The notes beneath the pieces were generated by a model. The model was not told the origin of the DNA and did no database searches. It saw only the letters and a program-made list of their open reading frames with translations. Shown piece by piece: positions 56,514 through 63,501 of a stretch of DNA of 63,501 bases (position 1 is its first letter; each line of letters begins with the position of its first letter). Made by a program: the position numbers and the translations under genes. This DNA is from Nitrosomonas sp. (lineage in GTDB: Bacteria; Pseudomonadota; Gammaproteobacteria; Burkholderiales; Nitrosomonadaceae), in the NCBI GenBank assembly GCA_024281675.1, contig JAMXAG010000016.1:1-63501 (forward strand), given 5' to 3'.

Positions 56514-57077
56514 ATGGTTAACTCGAATATCAAAAATATCGTCAATGGAATTGATCTTGAGCAATCCCAAGTCATATACGGTCAGATTAAGATAGAGGGT
56601 AACAACGATATTGCCAAACCTCACTATCAGGCGACAGTTGTTTGGGACAACGGTTACAACACTACCACGAGCGTAAATGGTGATCAGACCATCATCGGCG
56701 ATGAGCCGGTCCGCTATGGGGGAGGAGGCATGGGTATTACACCGCAGGATCTTCTACTTACCGCCGTTGGCCATTGTCTTGCCGCCACTTATATCGGCGG
56801 ATTATCGGTTGCCCGGATTAATGTGGAATCACTCCGCCTGCATGTTTCAGGGCGTGTCAATTTCCGGGCGGCTTTTGCAATAGAACCGGGCAACCCCGGA
56901 TTTGAAGATATAACGGTTGTAGTGGAGATACAGACTGACGCGCCATTGGACAAAGTAACCGCTCTTTTGAAAAAACTGCAGCAGATAGCTCCCATACCGG
57001 ACACCATCATGCGTCCGGTTCCGGTCAACATCGAGATTCATCACCATTCAGAGCAGGCCACAATGCCACATGACTGA
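56514..57077 (+). CDS. OsmC-family protein
   Basis: The product has 187 residues. GGGGMGITPQDLLLTAVGHCLAATY (about 70-94) carries the second catalytic cysteine region (GHC) of the OsmC fold, and the C-terminal IAPIPDTIMRPVPVNIEIHHH completes it. OsmC/Ohr-type proteins reduce organic peroxides through a Cys pair; the first Cys is not obvious here, so the exact class is uncertain. A ribosome site (GGAGG) precedes the ATG. It begins a plus-strand run with a monooxygenase, TetR and urea transporter. Confidence 0.83.
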   Translation: MVNSNIKNIVNGIDLEQSQVIYGQIKIEGNNDIAKPHYQATVVWDNGYNTTTSVNGDQTIIGDEPVRYGGGGMGITPQDLLLTAVGHCLAATYIGGLSVARINVESLRLHVSGRVNFRAAFAIEPGNPGFEDITVVVEIQTDAPLDKVTALLKKLQQIAPIPDTIMRPVPVNIEIHHHSEQATMPHD

Positions 57078-57163
57078 CAACAGCTTATTACGGCGAAACG
57101 CTACAGGCCGGATCATATACGCCAGAACACATTCCCGGTTGGAAACAGGAAAGGAGATAAGCA

Positions 57164-58348
57164 ATGAAAGCCAGTGATATTCATGACGTGACCGTAATCG
57201 GTGCAGGCCCGGCAGGTTTGTCGGTAGCCTATGAACTGACAAAAGCAGAACTGACTCCACTGGTATTGGAACGTACGCTTGCTGTAGGGGATGTCTGGCG
57301 CAATCATTATGATGGTCTGCGCCTGAATACAGGTCGTTTCCTTTCAGCCCTGCCAGGCAGTAAATTCCCAAGATCTACTGGAGCATGGCCTTCGCGTGAT
57401 GCGGTCGTGCATCTACTCGAAACATTTCCCGCTCGGGGCGGTTTCACTGTACAGACTGGAATCGAAATTAAAAAAGTCAGTTATGACCGTAACCGCGATA
57501 TCTGGTTGATCACAAGCAGTGATGGCCGACAATTTGAATCCCGGGCGGTTGTCATGGCAATCGGCACTTGCCGTATTCCGGTGATTCCTGAATGGGAAGG
57601 GAGAGAGGCTTTTCCAGGAGAAATCATTCACTCTTCAAAATTCAAACGTGCACAAGATTACGCGGGAAAGCATGTGCTCGTGATCGGCAGCGGAAATTCT
57701 GCGGCTGAAATTGCCAGCAGACTGACTGAATATGCGAGCTCGGTAGCGATGTCTGTCAGGACACCGCCGTACTTTTTGCCCAAAAGTATTTATGGTATTC
57801 CGATTGTAGGCCTAGGAATAGGGTTAAAGCATTTGCCCAATAATCTAGTTGATATGTTGCTAAGCTTTCTGCAACGCAGAACGATAGGTGATCTGACAGC
57901 ATATGGTCTCCCGTTTCCAACGATGCCCCTCACCAGGCAATACGCTATCAATAATGTAGTGCCGATTCTATACGGTCCTTTCGCTAACGATGTTCGTGCC
58001 GGTCGGATCAAAATCGTCGGACCGATACAGAAAATTTCGGGGCGGATGGCACATGTTCTGAATACTGTTGGAACAGCACAGGATAGTGATAACACCGTGA
58101 CGACGCTGGAACCTGATGTCATTGTTGCTGGAACCGGTTTTCGTACCGGAGTTCCTGAGCTTGTTCAGATACCGGGCATTGCTGACGAGAAGGGTAGGCC
58201 AAAAATTTCGGGTGACCAGGAATTCGAGGGAGCGCCCCGTCTCTACTTTATCGGACAAGTCAATCCACTCAGTGGTCAGTTGCGGGAAATTCGCATCGAA
58301 GCTGGCAAAATCGCCAGGAAAATCAGGAAACAGATTGGGGCAAAATAG
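57164..58348 (+). CDS. Flavin-containing monooxygenase-like protein
   Basis: The product has 394 residues. FAD motif VIGAGPAGLSVAYEL (about 11-25) and a second NADPH-type motif VLVIGSGNSAAEIASRL (about 170-186) are both clear, with FxGxxxHSxxF-like FPGEIIHSSKFKRAQDY between them, the FMO fingerprint. The substrate is unknown; related proteins oxidise sulfur or nitrogen compounds or transfer electrons. It lies after osmC and before a tetR gene, so it is probably the main target of that regulator. Confidence 0.85.
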   Translation: MKASDIHDVTVIGAGPAGLSVAYELTKAELTPLVLERTLAVGDVWRNHYDGLRLNTGRFLSALPGSKFPRSTGAWPSRDAVVHLLETFPARGGFTVQTGIEIKKVSYDRNRDIWLITSSDGRQFESRAVVMAIGTCRIPVIPEWEGREAFPGEIIHSSKFKRAQDYAGKHVLVIGSGNSAAEIASRLTEYASSVAMSVRTPPYFLPKSIYGIPIVGLGIGLKHLPNNLVDMLLSFLQRRTIGDLTAYGLPFPTMPLTRQYAINNVVPILYGPFANDVRAGRIKIVGPIQKISGRMAHVLNTVGTAQDSDNTVTTLEPDVIVAGTGFRTGVPELVQIPGIADEKGRPKISGDQEFEGAPRLYFIGQVNPLSGQLREIRIEAGKIARKIRKQIGAK

Positions 58349-58449
58349 AGTGAGAATGTTTGAAGAGATTCTTTTACCTCAATGGCTTAAAAATCATGGA
58401 TCTACCAGTATGAAGGCCGATGTCAGCATACTGGATTACCTTGACAACG

Positions 58450-59016
58450 ATGCCTAGAAAAATATCAGTAGAGGAAAAAATACTGCGGACGACACGTCGT
58501 CTGTTTTGCCGTGTGGGCATTCATGCTACCGGTATCGCCAGAATCATTGAAGAATCGGGTGTATCCCGGCGCAGTCTCTATACGCATTACGGATCGAAAG
58601 AAAACCTGCTCAAAGCCGTGTTCGAGGCAGAGGCAGATATGTGGTTCCGTTGGTTTGATTTGGATCTTCCGACAATGGAATGCTCTCCTTTCGACCGCAT
58701 CCTGGCACTGTTCGATTTAATGCAGGACTGGTTCGGCAGTGAAGATTTTTTCGGTTGTGTATTTATCAATGCCGTGGCTGAACATGAAAAGAGCAATGGC
58801 TGGATACAGGAAATAGCCAACGGGCACAGGGAGAAAATAAATGCCAGACTCCAGGCAATGGTAGCGGAAAGCGGCGCACGGAATCCCGAGATAGTAACGG
58901 AAAAACTGAGCCTATTGATTGATGGCACCATCGTGACAGCAATGGTTACCGGCAATGGTGAAATTGCGCATATAGGACGATTAGCTGCTGAGGATATTCT
59001 GCGCAGCGCTACATAG
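58450..59016 (+). CDS. TetR-family regulator
   Basis: The product has 188 residues from the ATG at 58450. The N-terminal HTH reads ILRTTRRLFCRVGIHATGIARIIEESGVSRRSLYTHYGSKENLLKAVFE, standard for TetR. The C-terminal ligand domain is variable (MQDWFGSEDFFGCVFINAVAE, as in small-molecule sensors). It follows the monooxygenase and precedes the urea transporter by 14 bases. It probably represses its own operon. Confidence 0.88.
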   Translation: MPRKISVEEKILRTTRRLFCRVGIHATGIARIIEESGVSRRSLYTHYGSKENLLKAVFEAEADMWFRWFDLDLPTMECSPFDRILALFDLMQDWFGSEDFFGCVFINAVAEHEKSNGWIQEIANGHREKINARLQAMVAESGARNPEIVTEKLSLLIDGTIVTAMVTGNGEIAHIGRLAAEDILRSAT

Positions 59017-59030
59017 GAGAGAATATTACC

Positions 59031-59966
59031 TTGAACTGGTCGCTACATATTGACAGAGCGCTGCCCCAACCCTTGCGAGTAATTTTAAGAGGTGCGGGAC
59101 AGGTAGTTTTCTGCTGCAATGCCGTAACGGGATTCATTGTTCTGGCTGCATTCTATGCTGGTGGAGTAATCTTGGGGCTGGCTGCAACCGTTGGGGTAAT
59201 CAGCAGTACGGTTACCGCGTATGCTCTCAGATTCTGCGAGGATGATATTGATGCTGGATTATATGGATTTAACGGCACTCTGGTAGGGCCCTGCCTGTTT
59301 CTATTTCTCGAGCAAACGCCTCAGCTCTGGCTCTACATTGTACTTGCCTCGATGCTGTCAAGCATCGTGTGGGTTACTCTGGCGAGAATTCTCCAGAACT
59401 TTAAGATTCCAGCTGCAACCTCGCCATTCGTCCTGACTAGCTGGTTGTTTTTGATAACGATATACGCATTTGATAGTTATGCACGACCAGCATTACCCGC
59501 AGCAAGCACTCAAACAACTGCGATAGAAATAGGGGCCATACCTATCGAAACGTGGTTTAGCGCGCTAGCAAGAAGTCTAAGCCAAGTTATCCTTACTGAC
59601 AGTATCCTTGCCGGCGGTTTACTTTTAATGGGTATTGCGATCGCTTCGCTGCGTGGCGCACTCATGGCCATAGGCGGAGCAATCATCGGGGTTGTCTTGC
59701 CAGCGCTGATTGGGATTAGCCAGGAGGTAATCGAGATAGGGCTGTATGGATTCAATCCGGTCCTGACTATGATTGCGGTAGGGTGGGTTTTTCTTGAACC
59801 TACTGCTAAAAGTGCTGCGCTGGCAGTATTAGCTGGTATTCTGGCAGTGTTATGCCAAGCAGTATTATCTAGTCTACTGACACCCATGGGTCTGCCCGTT
59901 CTGGCATCTCCCTTTATTCTTACCTTATGGGTAGTCCTGTTTATTGCGAGTAAATCCAGATACTGA
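59031..59966 (+). CDS. Urea transporter (UT family)
   Basis: The product has 311 residues and starts with TTG at 59031 behind AGGAGA. It has ten or so hydrophobic helices in two related halves. The UT signature appears in both: DDIDAGLYGFNGTLVGPCLFLFLE (about 72-95) and EVIEIGLYGFNPVLTMIAVGWVFLE (about 232-256). It would import urea, a source of ammonia and CO2 for an ammonia oxidiser. No urease genes are in the window. It seems to be co-transcribed with the TetR regulator upstream. Confidence 0.88.
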   Translation: MNWSLHIDRALPQPLRVILRGAGQVVFCCNAVTGFIVLAAFYAGGVILGLAATVGVISSTVTAYALRFCEDDIDAGLYGFNGTLVGPCLFLFLEQTPQLWLYIVLASMLSSIVWVTLARILQNFKIPAATSPFVLTSWLFLITIYAFDSYARPALPAASTQTTAIEIGAIPIETWFSALARSLSQVILTDSILAGGLLLMGIAIASLRGALMAIGGAIIGVVLPALIGISQEVIEIGLYGFNPVLTMIAVGWVFLEPTAKSAALAVLAGILAVLCQAVLSSLLTPMGLPVLASPFILTLWVVLFIASKSRY

Positions 59967-60035
59967 TTTTCGGCAGCAATGAGTTAAGCAAATTATCCCC
60001 TTTTCGATTCCAGAAAACATTTCCAGGAGGAGTTT

Positions 60036-60668
60036 ATGACCACAATCTGGCAGAATTTATCGATCCACACCCGGCGCCTTGTAATTGTCACGGGAATATT
60101 GATGAGCATCGTTGTGATCGGCATGCAGTTTCACGTAAGCTCTCAGGGAGACAGATCGGAAACTTATCCCAAAGGCTTTCGTGGCGGCACCTGCACGATC
60201 GAGTCCGATACATTATTGATCGGCTATTCCGCTTATTTTATTCCTGATGACTATGAAATACCGGAAGATGCATTGAGTGCAATGGCCGCTCCAATTCTGT
60301 GTGGAAAAATACCCGGCCCGGGCCTGCTCAGTATTACCATCGATCTGTTATATCCCGTAACTATACGGGAACAGCCCGTAGCACTTACCCTGTTCAGGGA
60401 AGTCGATGGAAAATCAGGGCAACCACTTCTTTCGGCTCCTGCCGGAAATTATCATTCAGGCATCATTTCCCAGGAAATTCGTATTAAGGAAACGGGAGAA
60501 TACATATTCCGTCTCTCCGGAATAGATGAGCACCAGGCTGAATTCAATCTGGAAATCCCGATCACGGTCGGCACGGAATGGTATGAGCCTTTCATTCAGT
60601 TCTGGCCTTTGCTCTTACTAAGCGCGGTAGCTGTCTTTTTATATAATCTCAGACGAATGGTCGATTAG
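60036..60668 (+). CDS. Unknown protein with two terminal membrane anchors
   Basis: The product has 210 residues. It has an N-terminal membrane helix (about 15-33), an extracytoplasmic beta-rich domain (about 40-185; two Cys residues) and a C-terminal helix (about 188-205) followed by RRMVD. No family is recognised. The gene has a good AGGAGG ribosome site and follows the urea transporter by 69 bases. A role in transport or in holding an external complex is possible but unsupported. Confidence 0.65.
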   Translation: MTTIWQNLSIHTRRLVIVTGILMSIVVIGMQFHVSSQGDRSETYPKGFRGGTCTIESDTLLIGYSAYFIPDDYEIPEDALSAMAAPILCGKIPGPGLLSITIDLLYPVTIREQPVALTLFREVDGKSGQPLLSAPAGNYHSGIISQEIRIKETGEYIFRLSGIDEHQAEFNLEIPITVGTEWYEPFIQFWPLLLLSAVAVFLYNLRRMVD

Positions 60669-60763
60669 TTTTTCTTCTGCTTATAAAGATCCGGTCATTT
60701 GACCACCGTACTATGGTCGATCAGACACTTTATCCTATCAGTTAACGTTTACTGGAGAACTCA

Positions 60764-61270
60764 ATGACAGGTTATTTTGGCAACGTCGCTATCCCTTACG
60801 ATCAAGACCTCGGCCCGGTGCTTTTCGAGCACTATGGCGCCGACATCGCACAACGTACCGTGGAAAGATCACTTAAGGACGTGCTTGAAGTTGCCGTCGG
60901 TGCTGGTATAATACCCGTAAGTTGCGTAATATGCTCGCAACACACAACTGACTGCAATCGACACCAGTAATTCCATGCTGGATGTTGCCCATGCGAAATT
61001 TCTTCCTCATGAACAATTCATATTTTTTGATAAAGAAATGCCTTTTCGCGAAATCCACCGGACATTGAGACATGGCGGGTGTTACTTGTTCAATGTCTGG
61101 GGCTCGGAACACTACAATCCATTCGCCAGGTTGAGTTTCGAAGTACTTAATCAATTCTTTCCGTCGGATACGCCCAGATTCCTGTTCAATCCCATTTCCT
61201 GTCATGCAATCGACCCCATCAAAGAAATACTCACTCGTTCAGGCTTTGACCGAATCGTAATATTAGTCTC
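60764..61270 (+). pseudogene. Decayed paralogue of the methyltransferase at 42013
   Basis: The start reads MTGYFGNVAIPYDQDLGPVLFEHYGADIAQRTVERSLKDVLEVAVGAGI, closely parallel to the intact gene at 42013-42807. A frameshift near 60910 is followed, in another frame, by SNSMLDVAHAKFLPHEQFIF, then an internal loss of about 25 codons, then FDKEMPFREIHRTLRHGGCYLFNVWGSEHYNPFARLSFEV and FFPSDTPRFLFNPISCHAIDPIKEIL. After about 61270 similarity ends. The enzyme cannot work. Confidence 0.85.
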
Positions 61271-61569
61271 AATCAATTACGTGCGGTTGATATCTCTCGA
61301 ATTGGCAAAAAACAAAGTAGACTTGAGAGTCAATATCTGCAAGCGATCAAACAAGCTTTGGCAATTGTCAGTAGAAATATCAAAAACACTGACAAATTTT
61401 CAAAAAATTTATAAAATTTGTATCTAATGAATAGCAAAAAGTGTTGGATTTTGATCCGGTGGGCTAAAAAGACAAAAGAATCCAACTGTGCCAAATTTAT
61501 GCTAAATCGCCCTGCAAAAGGTAGTCACCATAATTGCTAGAAGTGCCATCTTCAAGAAAGCGACTATCA

Positions 61570-62004
61570 TTAATCCATAGCTGAAGTAATCCGTTCTTCC
61601 AACCAATCAGCCCATTTAACAGCTCTGGCAATCAAATCAGAGCGATACTTTGCATTATATTTTGGAGTCCGTGAATGATAATTGGCTGCTTTTGTCCAGA
61701 TGTCGCCCTTGTCATTCCTGATATGCAGACGCACCCGCCAGGCGGCCAGATCATAGGCATAACAACCAACTCTTGCCACATGCTCAGCCGTGATGCCATA
61801 TTTGGATAAATCTTGTAGGTATGAGGTATTAAACTGCATAGAACCAACATCGTAAGTGCCATTCCTATTATTGACCCATTGACCTGGCTTGCCACCCTCT
61901 TTTTCGGCTATCGCCAGTAAGATATTGGCGGGTATTTCATACTTGATGGCGGCTATAATTGAGCACACCACTCTTTCTTGCATATCCGGCGGCAAATTCA
62001 TCAT
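61570..62004 (-). CDS. trbN: TrbN-like lytic transglycosylase
   Basis: The product has 144 residues. The SLT fold shows the catalytic Glu in LLAIAEKEGGKPGQ (about 30-37) and NGTYDVGSMQFNTSYL, typical of peptidoglycan-cutting proteins of conjugation systems (VirB1/TrbN). Another ATG one codon in is equally possible. It follows trbL by 28 bases. RP4 has trbM between L and N; none is seen here. Confidence 0.82.
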   Translation of the reverse strand: MMNLPPDMQERVVCSIIAAIKYEIPANILLAIAEKEGGKPGQWVNNRNGTYDVGSMQFNTSYLQDLSKYGITAEHVARVGCYAYDLAAWRVRLHIRNDKGDIWTKAANYHSRTPKYNAKYRSDLIARAVKWADWLEERITSAMD

Positions 62005-62032
62005 CGGTCGAATCGGTTAAATGCCCTATCCA

Positions 62033-63121
62033 TTATTTACCCCCTCCTTGCGAAATATTGTTCACACCTGACGATTCCTGAGCCTGGCCTTTTTCTATGG
62101 CATTACGCAAAGCATCCGTTCCTGCACTCCTTGCTGCTGTCAGCCGACCGGCTGCCAGTGTGCCGCCATAAGAGGCAACGGCTACCGCCGTACCTGCCGC
62201 CGCCATAAAACCACCGGCGCCATAACTGCCAATTCCGACAGCAGAACCTATGCTACTACCCGTTATAATGCCAGCCAGCAACAGCGGCAATCTTGAAATC
62301 AACACAAAAAATGCAATCGTAAAAATCAGCATAACCGCCAGTTCTTCATAATTCAGAACGTTTTTACCCATTTTGGCGTAAAAACTGGATAACAGATCAC
62401 TGCCAATACCAACGATCAGAAGCATCACAAATAGCTGAATACCAACACCCAGAACTGTTTTAAAGTAGTTTATGGCGATGTCGGATGTCCAACGAGCGCC
62501 ACCAAAACCCAAAAAGAAGATACCCGCATACATTAACACCCATCCTGATATCAGCAAAAGCAGCATGTTGACCGCAATTACTGTCAGGATAATTAAAATA
62601 ATCAACGAAATGACAAAACCCATCAGACTATCCATAGGCTGCATGAATGTAAGACTATTCGTTGCCTGGTTCCAGATTAAAATACCTGTGTGCATGATAC
62701 TGGCATGACTGGCTCCACTCGGCAAACCGGCGGCAGTTCCGCCTAGTTGCTGCATCGAATCTATGATTGTCCCTGCAATATTGTGGCCTGATACGGCATT
62801 GGTTAGTAACCAGAAGTAAAAGCCTGTAAAGATAATAAAACGGGTGAACTCGGCAAAGAAATCCGCGATATCGGCTTTGCGCAACAGCATCATTCCAAAT
62901 GTCCACACCATCGAAATCAGCACCAACGTCCAGAACAAACGCTCGGCCGCGGCCTGAACAACATTTTGCCAGCTCTTAACCTTTGTCCAAAACTTTTGGA
63001 CAACTTGATCCAGCACGCTCTGATTGGTTGCTGGATCAATGTAGGCCAGCTCAGCAGATGCCTTTGTAGAAAGAAATATCAGAAGCAAGGTACTTAATAA
63101 GACACATAATAATTTGTACAT
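62033..63121 (-). CDS. trbL: TrbL/VirB6-type channel protein
   Basis: The product has 362 residues with a signal peptide (about 1-23) and six to eight membrane helices. YIDPATNQSVLDQVVQKFWTKVKSWQ and the segment GWVLMYAGIFFLGFGGARWTSDIAINYFKTVLGVGIQLFVMLLIVGIG are typical of TrbL. The C-terminus turns Ala/Gly-rich and polar. It forms the inner-membrane part of the mating channel. AGGAG lies before the ATG at 63121, and trbK lies upstream. Confidence 0.9.
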   Translation of the reverse strand: MYKLLCVLLSTLLLIFLSTKASAELAYIDPATNQSVLDQVVQKFWTKVKSWQNVVQAAAERLFWTLVLISMVWTFGMMLLRKADIADFFAEFTRFIIFTGFYFWLLTNAVSGHNIAGTIIDSMQQLGGTAAGLPSGASHASIMHTGILIWNQATNSLTFMQPMDSLMGFVISLIILIILTVIAVNMLLLLISGWVLMYAGIFFLGFGGARWTSDIAINYFKTVLGVGIQLFVMLLIVGIGSDLLSSFYAKMGKNVLNYEELAVMLIFTIAFFVLISRLPLLLAGIITGSSIGSAVGIGSYGAGGFMAAAGTAVAVASYGGTLAAGRLTAARSAGTDALRNAIEKGQAQESSGVNNISQGGGK

Positions 63122-63163
63122 ACGTTTGATCTCCTGATTCTTCTCGCAATTTTAGGCGAACAA

Positions 63164-63367
63164 CTATTTTGCTTTTTCTAATTCAATTGGATTATCCGTT
63201 TCATCTACTGGCCCGTTAATAGTCCATCTAATTCCAGGCGGCATTTCACTTAATTCTTTCTTAGGCTCCTTCAATTCAAGCTTGCCATCTCCATCCTTAT
63301 AACACCCTGACAACAGCAACAAAGTCAATGAACAGATAACTGCAATAATCAAATGACCTTTTTTCAT
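63164..63367 (-). CDS. trbK: TrbK-like entry-exclusion lipoprotein
   Basis: The product has 67 residues: lipoprotein signal MKKGHLIIAVICSLTLLLLSGC with lipobox LSGC, then a charged tail. Size, lipobox and position between trbJ and trbL are those of TrbK, the RP4 exclusion protein. A ribosome site (AGGAG) precedes the ATG. The sequence itself is too short for a certain family call. Confidence 0.75.
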   Translation of the reverse strand: MKKGHLIIAVICSLTLLLLSGCYKDGDGKLELKEPKKELSEMPPGIRWTINGPVDETDNPIELEKAK

Positions 63368-63390
63368 CGGTATCTCCTTAGGTTAGAGTT

Positions 63391-63501
63391 TCAAAAGGCG
63401 TCCCTGACAGACCAGTTTCTACCCACTGGCAGTATTTCAGGACTCAATCGCTTGGTTGCCGCCTCACGCGCAGCCTGTTGCATGGCCTTTTGGTCTACCT
63501 C
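63391..63501 (-). CDS. trbJ: TrbJ-like protein, 3' end only
   Basis: Thirty-six codons up to a TGA at 63391, reading EVDQKAMQQAAREAATKRLSP then ending NWSVRDAF, run off the window. Position before trbK in a trb cluster makes TrbJ (VirB5-like) the natural call, but the visible piece alone does not prove it. Confidence 0.5.
   Translation of the reverse strand, partial: EVDQKAMQQAAREAATKRLSPEILPVGRNWSVRDAF

Noticed and set aside
61271-61427. C-terminal tail of the decayed methyltransferase ORF as a real gene end.
   Set aside because: Similarity to the intact paralogue stops near 61270; the rest is unrelated sequence read by chance, possibly a scrap of another gene in another frame.

Overview
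The window looks like chromosomal DNA of a betaproteobacterium, most likely an ammonia oxidiser of the Nitrosomonas type. The evidence is the aroQ-accB-accC-prmA-DUF3426 gene order, the AT-leaning composition and a urea transporter among the cargo genes. The genus is an inference. From about 19.2 kb to the right end the DNA is an integrated RP4-like conjugative element that runs out of the window.

Positions 1-18,970 are chromosome. A signalling block comes first (260-9,561): a TonB-dependent receptor, a YfiR-type periplasmic protein, a decayed second receptor, a second YfiR, a hybrid histidine kinase and a REC-GGDEF-EAL protein, probably one c-di-GMP circuit fed by outer-membrane sensing. On the minus strand follow a DUF3541 lipoprotein, metH, a zinc-ribbon/DUF3426 protein, prmA, accC, accB and aroQ. 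A tRNA-Thr(CGT) gene with a near-consensus promoter marks the integration site.

Positions 19.2-31 kb hold the left conjugation module: tyrosine integrase, HTH/excisionase-like protein, traM-traL-traK, an RP4-type oriT, traJ, relaxase traI, coupling protein traG, protease traF, primase traC with an ArdC-like zincin domain, and a RadC-like protein. The right end (61.5-63.5 kb) holds trbN, trbL, trbK and the 3' end of trbJ. The roughly 30 kb between is cargo.

The cargo has several parts. (1) A tight AT-rich four-gene minus-strand cassette (31,004-35,853): a Dam-type adenine methylase, a HIT hydrolase, a membrane protein and a large fusion of PEP-synthase-like ATP-grasp, swivelling-His and MazG-like domains. 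I regard it as the best candidate for an undescribed, possibly defensive, system. (2) An APH(6)-like kinase with a truncated acetyltransferase, in IS debris. (3) An MBL hydrolase, a GlxA-type AraC regulator hit by an IS256 element with a perfect 8-bp target duplication, and a SAM methyltransferase whose decayed paralogue lies 18 kb away. (4) A sulfur island (45.9-53.3 kb): a V4R-sigma54 activator with paired upstream dyads and a divergent -24/-12 promoter, driving a carbon-disulfide-hydrolase-like beta-carbonic-anhydrase-fold enzyme, an FmdB zinc ribbon, a fused DUF442-type II SQR, and a TauE permease cut off by an IS3 element inserted at its start codon. A frameshifted DsrE gene lies nearby. 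Together they suggest a CS2/COS to sulfide to sulfane-sulfur pathway. (5) An arsenite/bile-acid-type permease, OsmC, a flavin monooxygenase, a TetR regulator, a urea transporter and an unknown membrane-anchored protein.

Many cargo genes are broken by frameshifts or insertions, so this is an old region that has been visited repeatedly. All family calls come from reading motifs by eye. No database search was run, and comparisons with named proteins are from memory.
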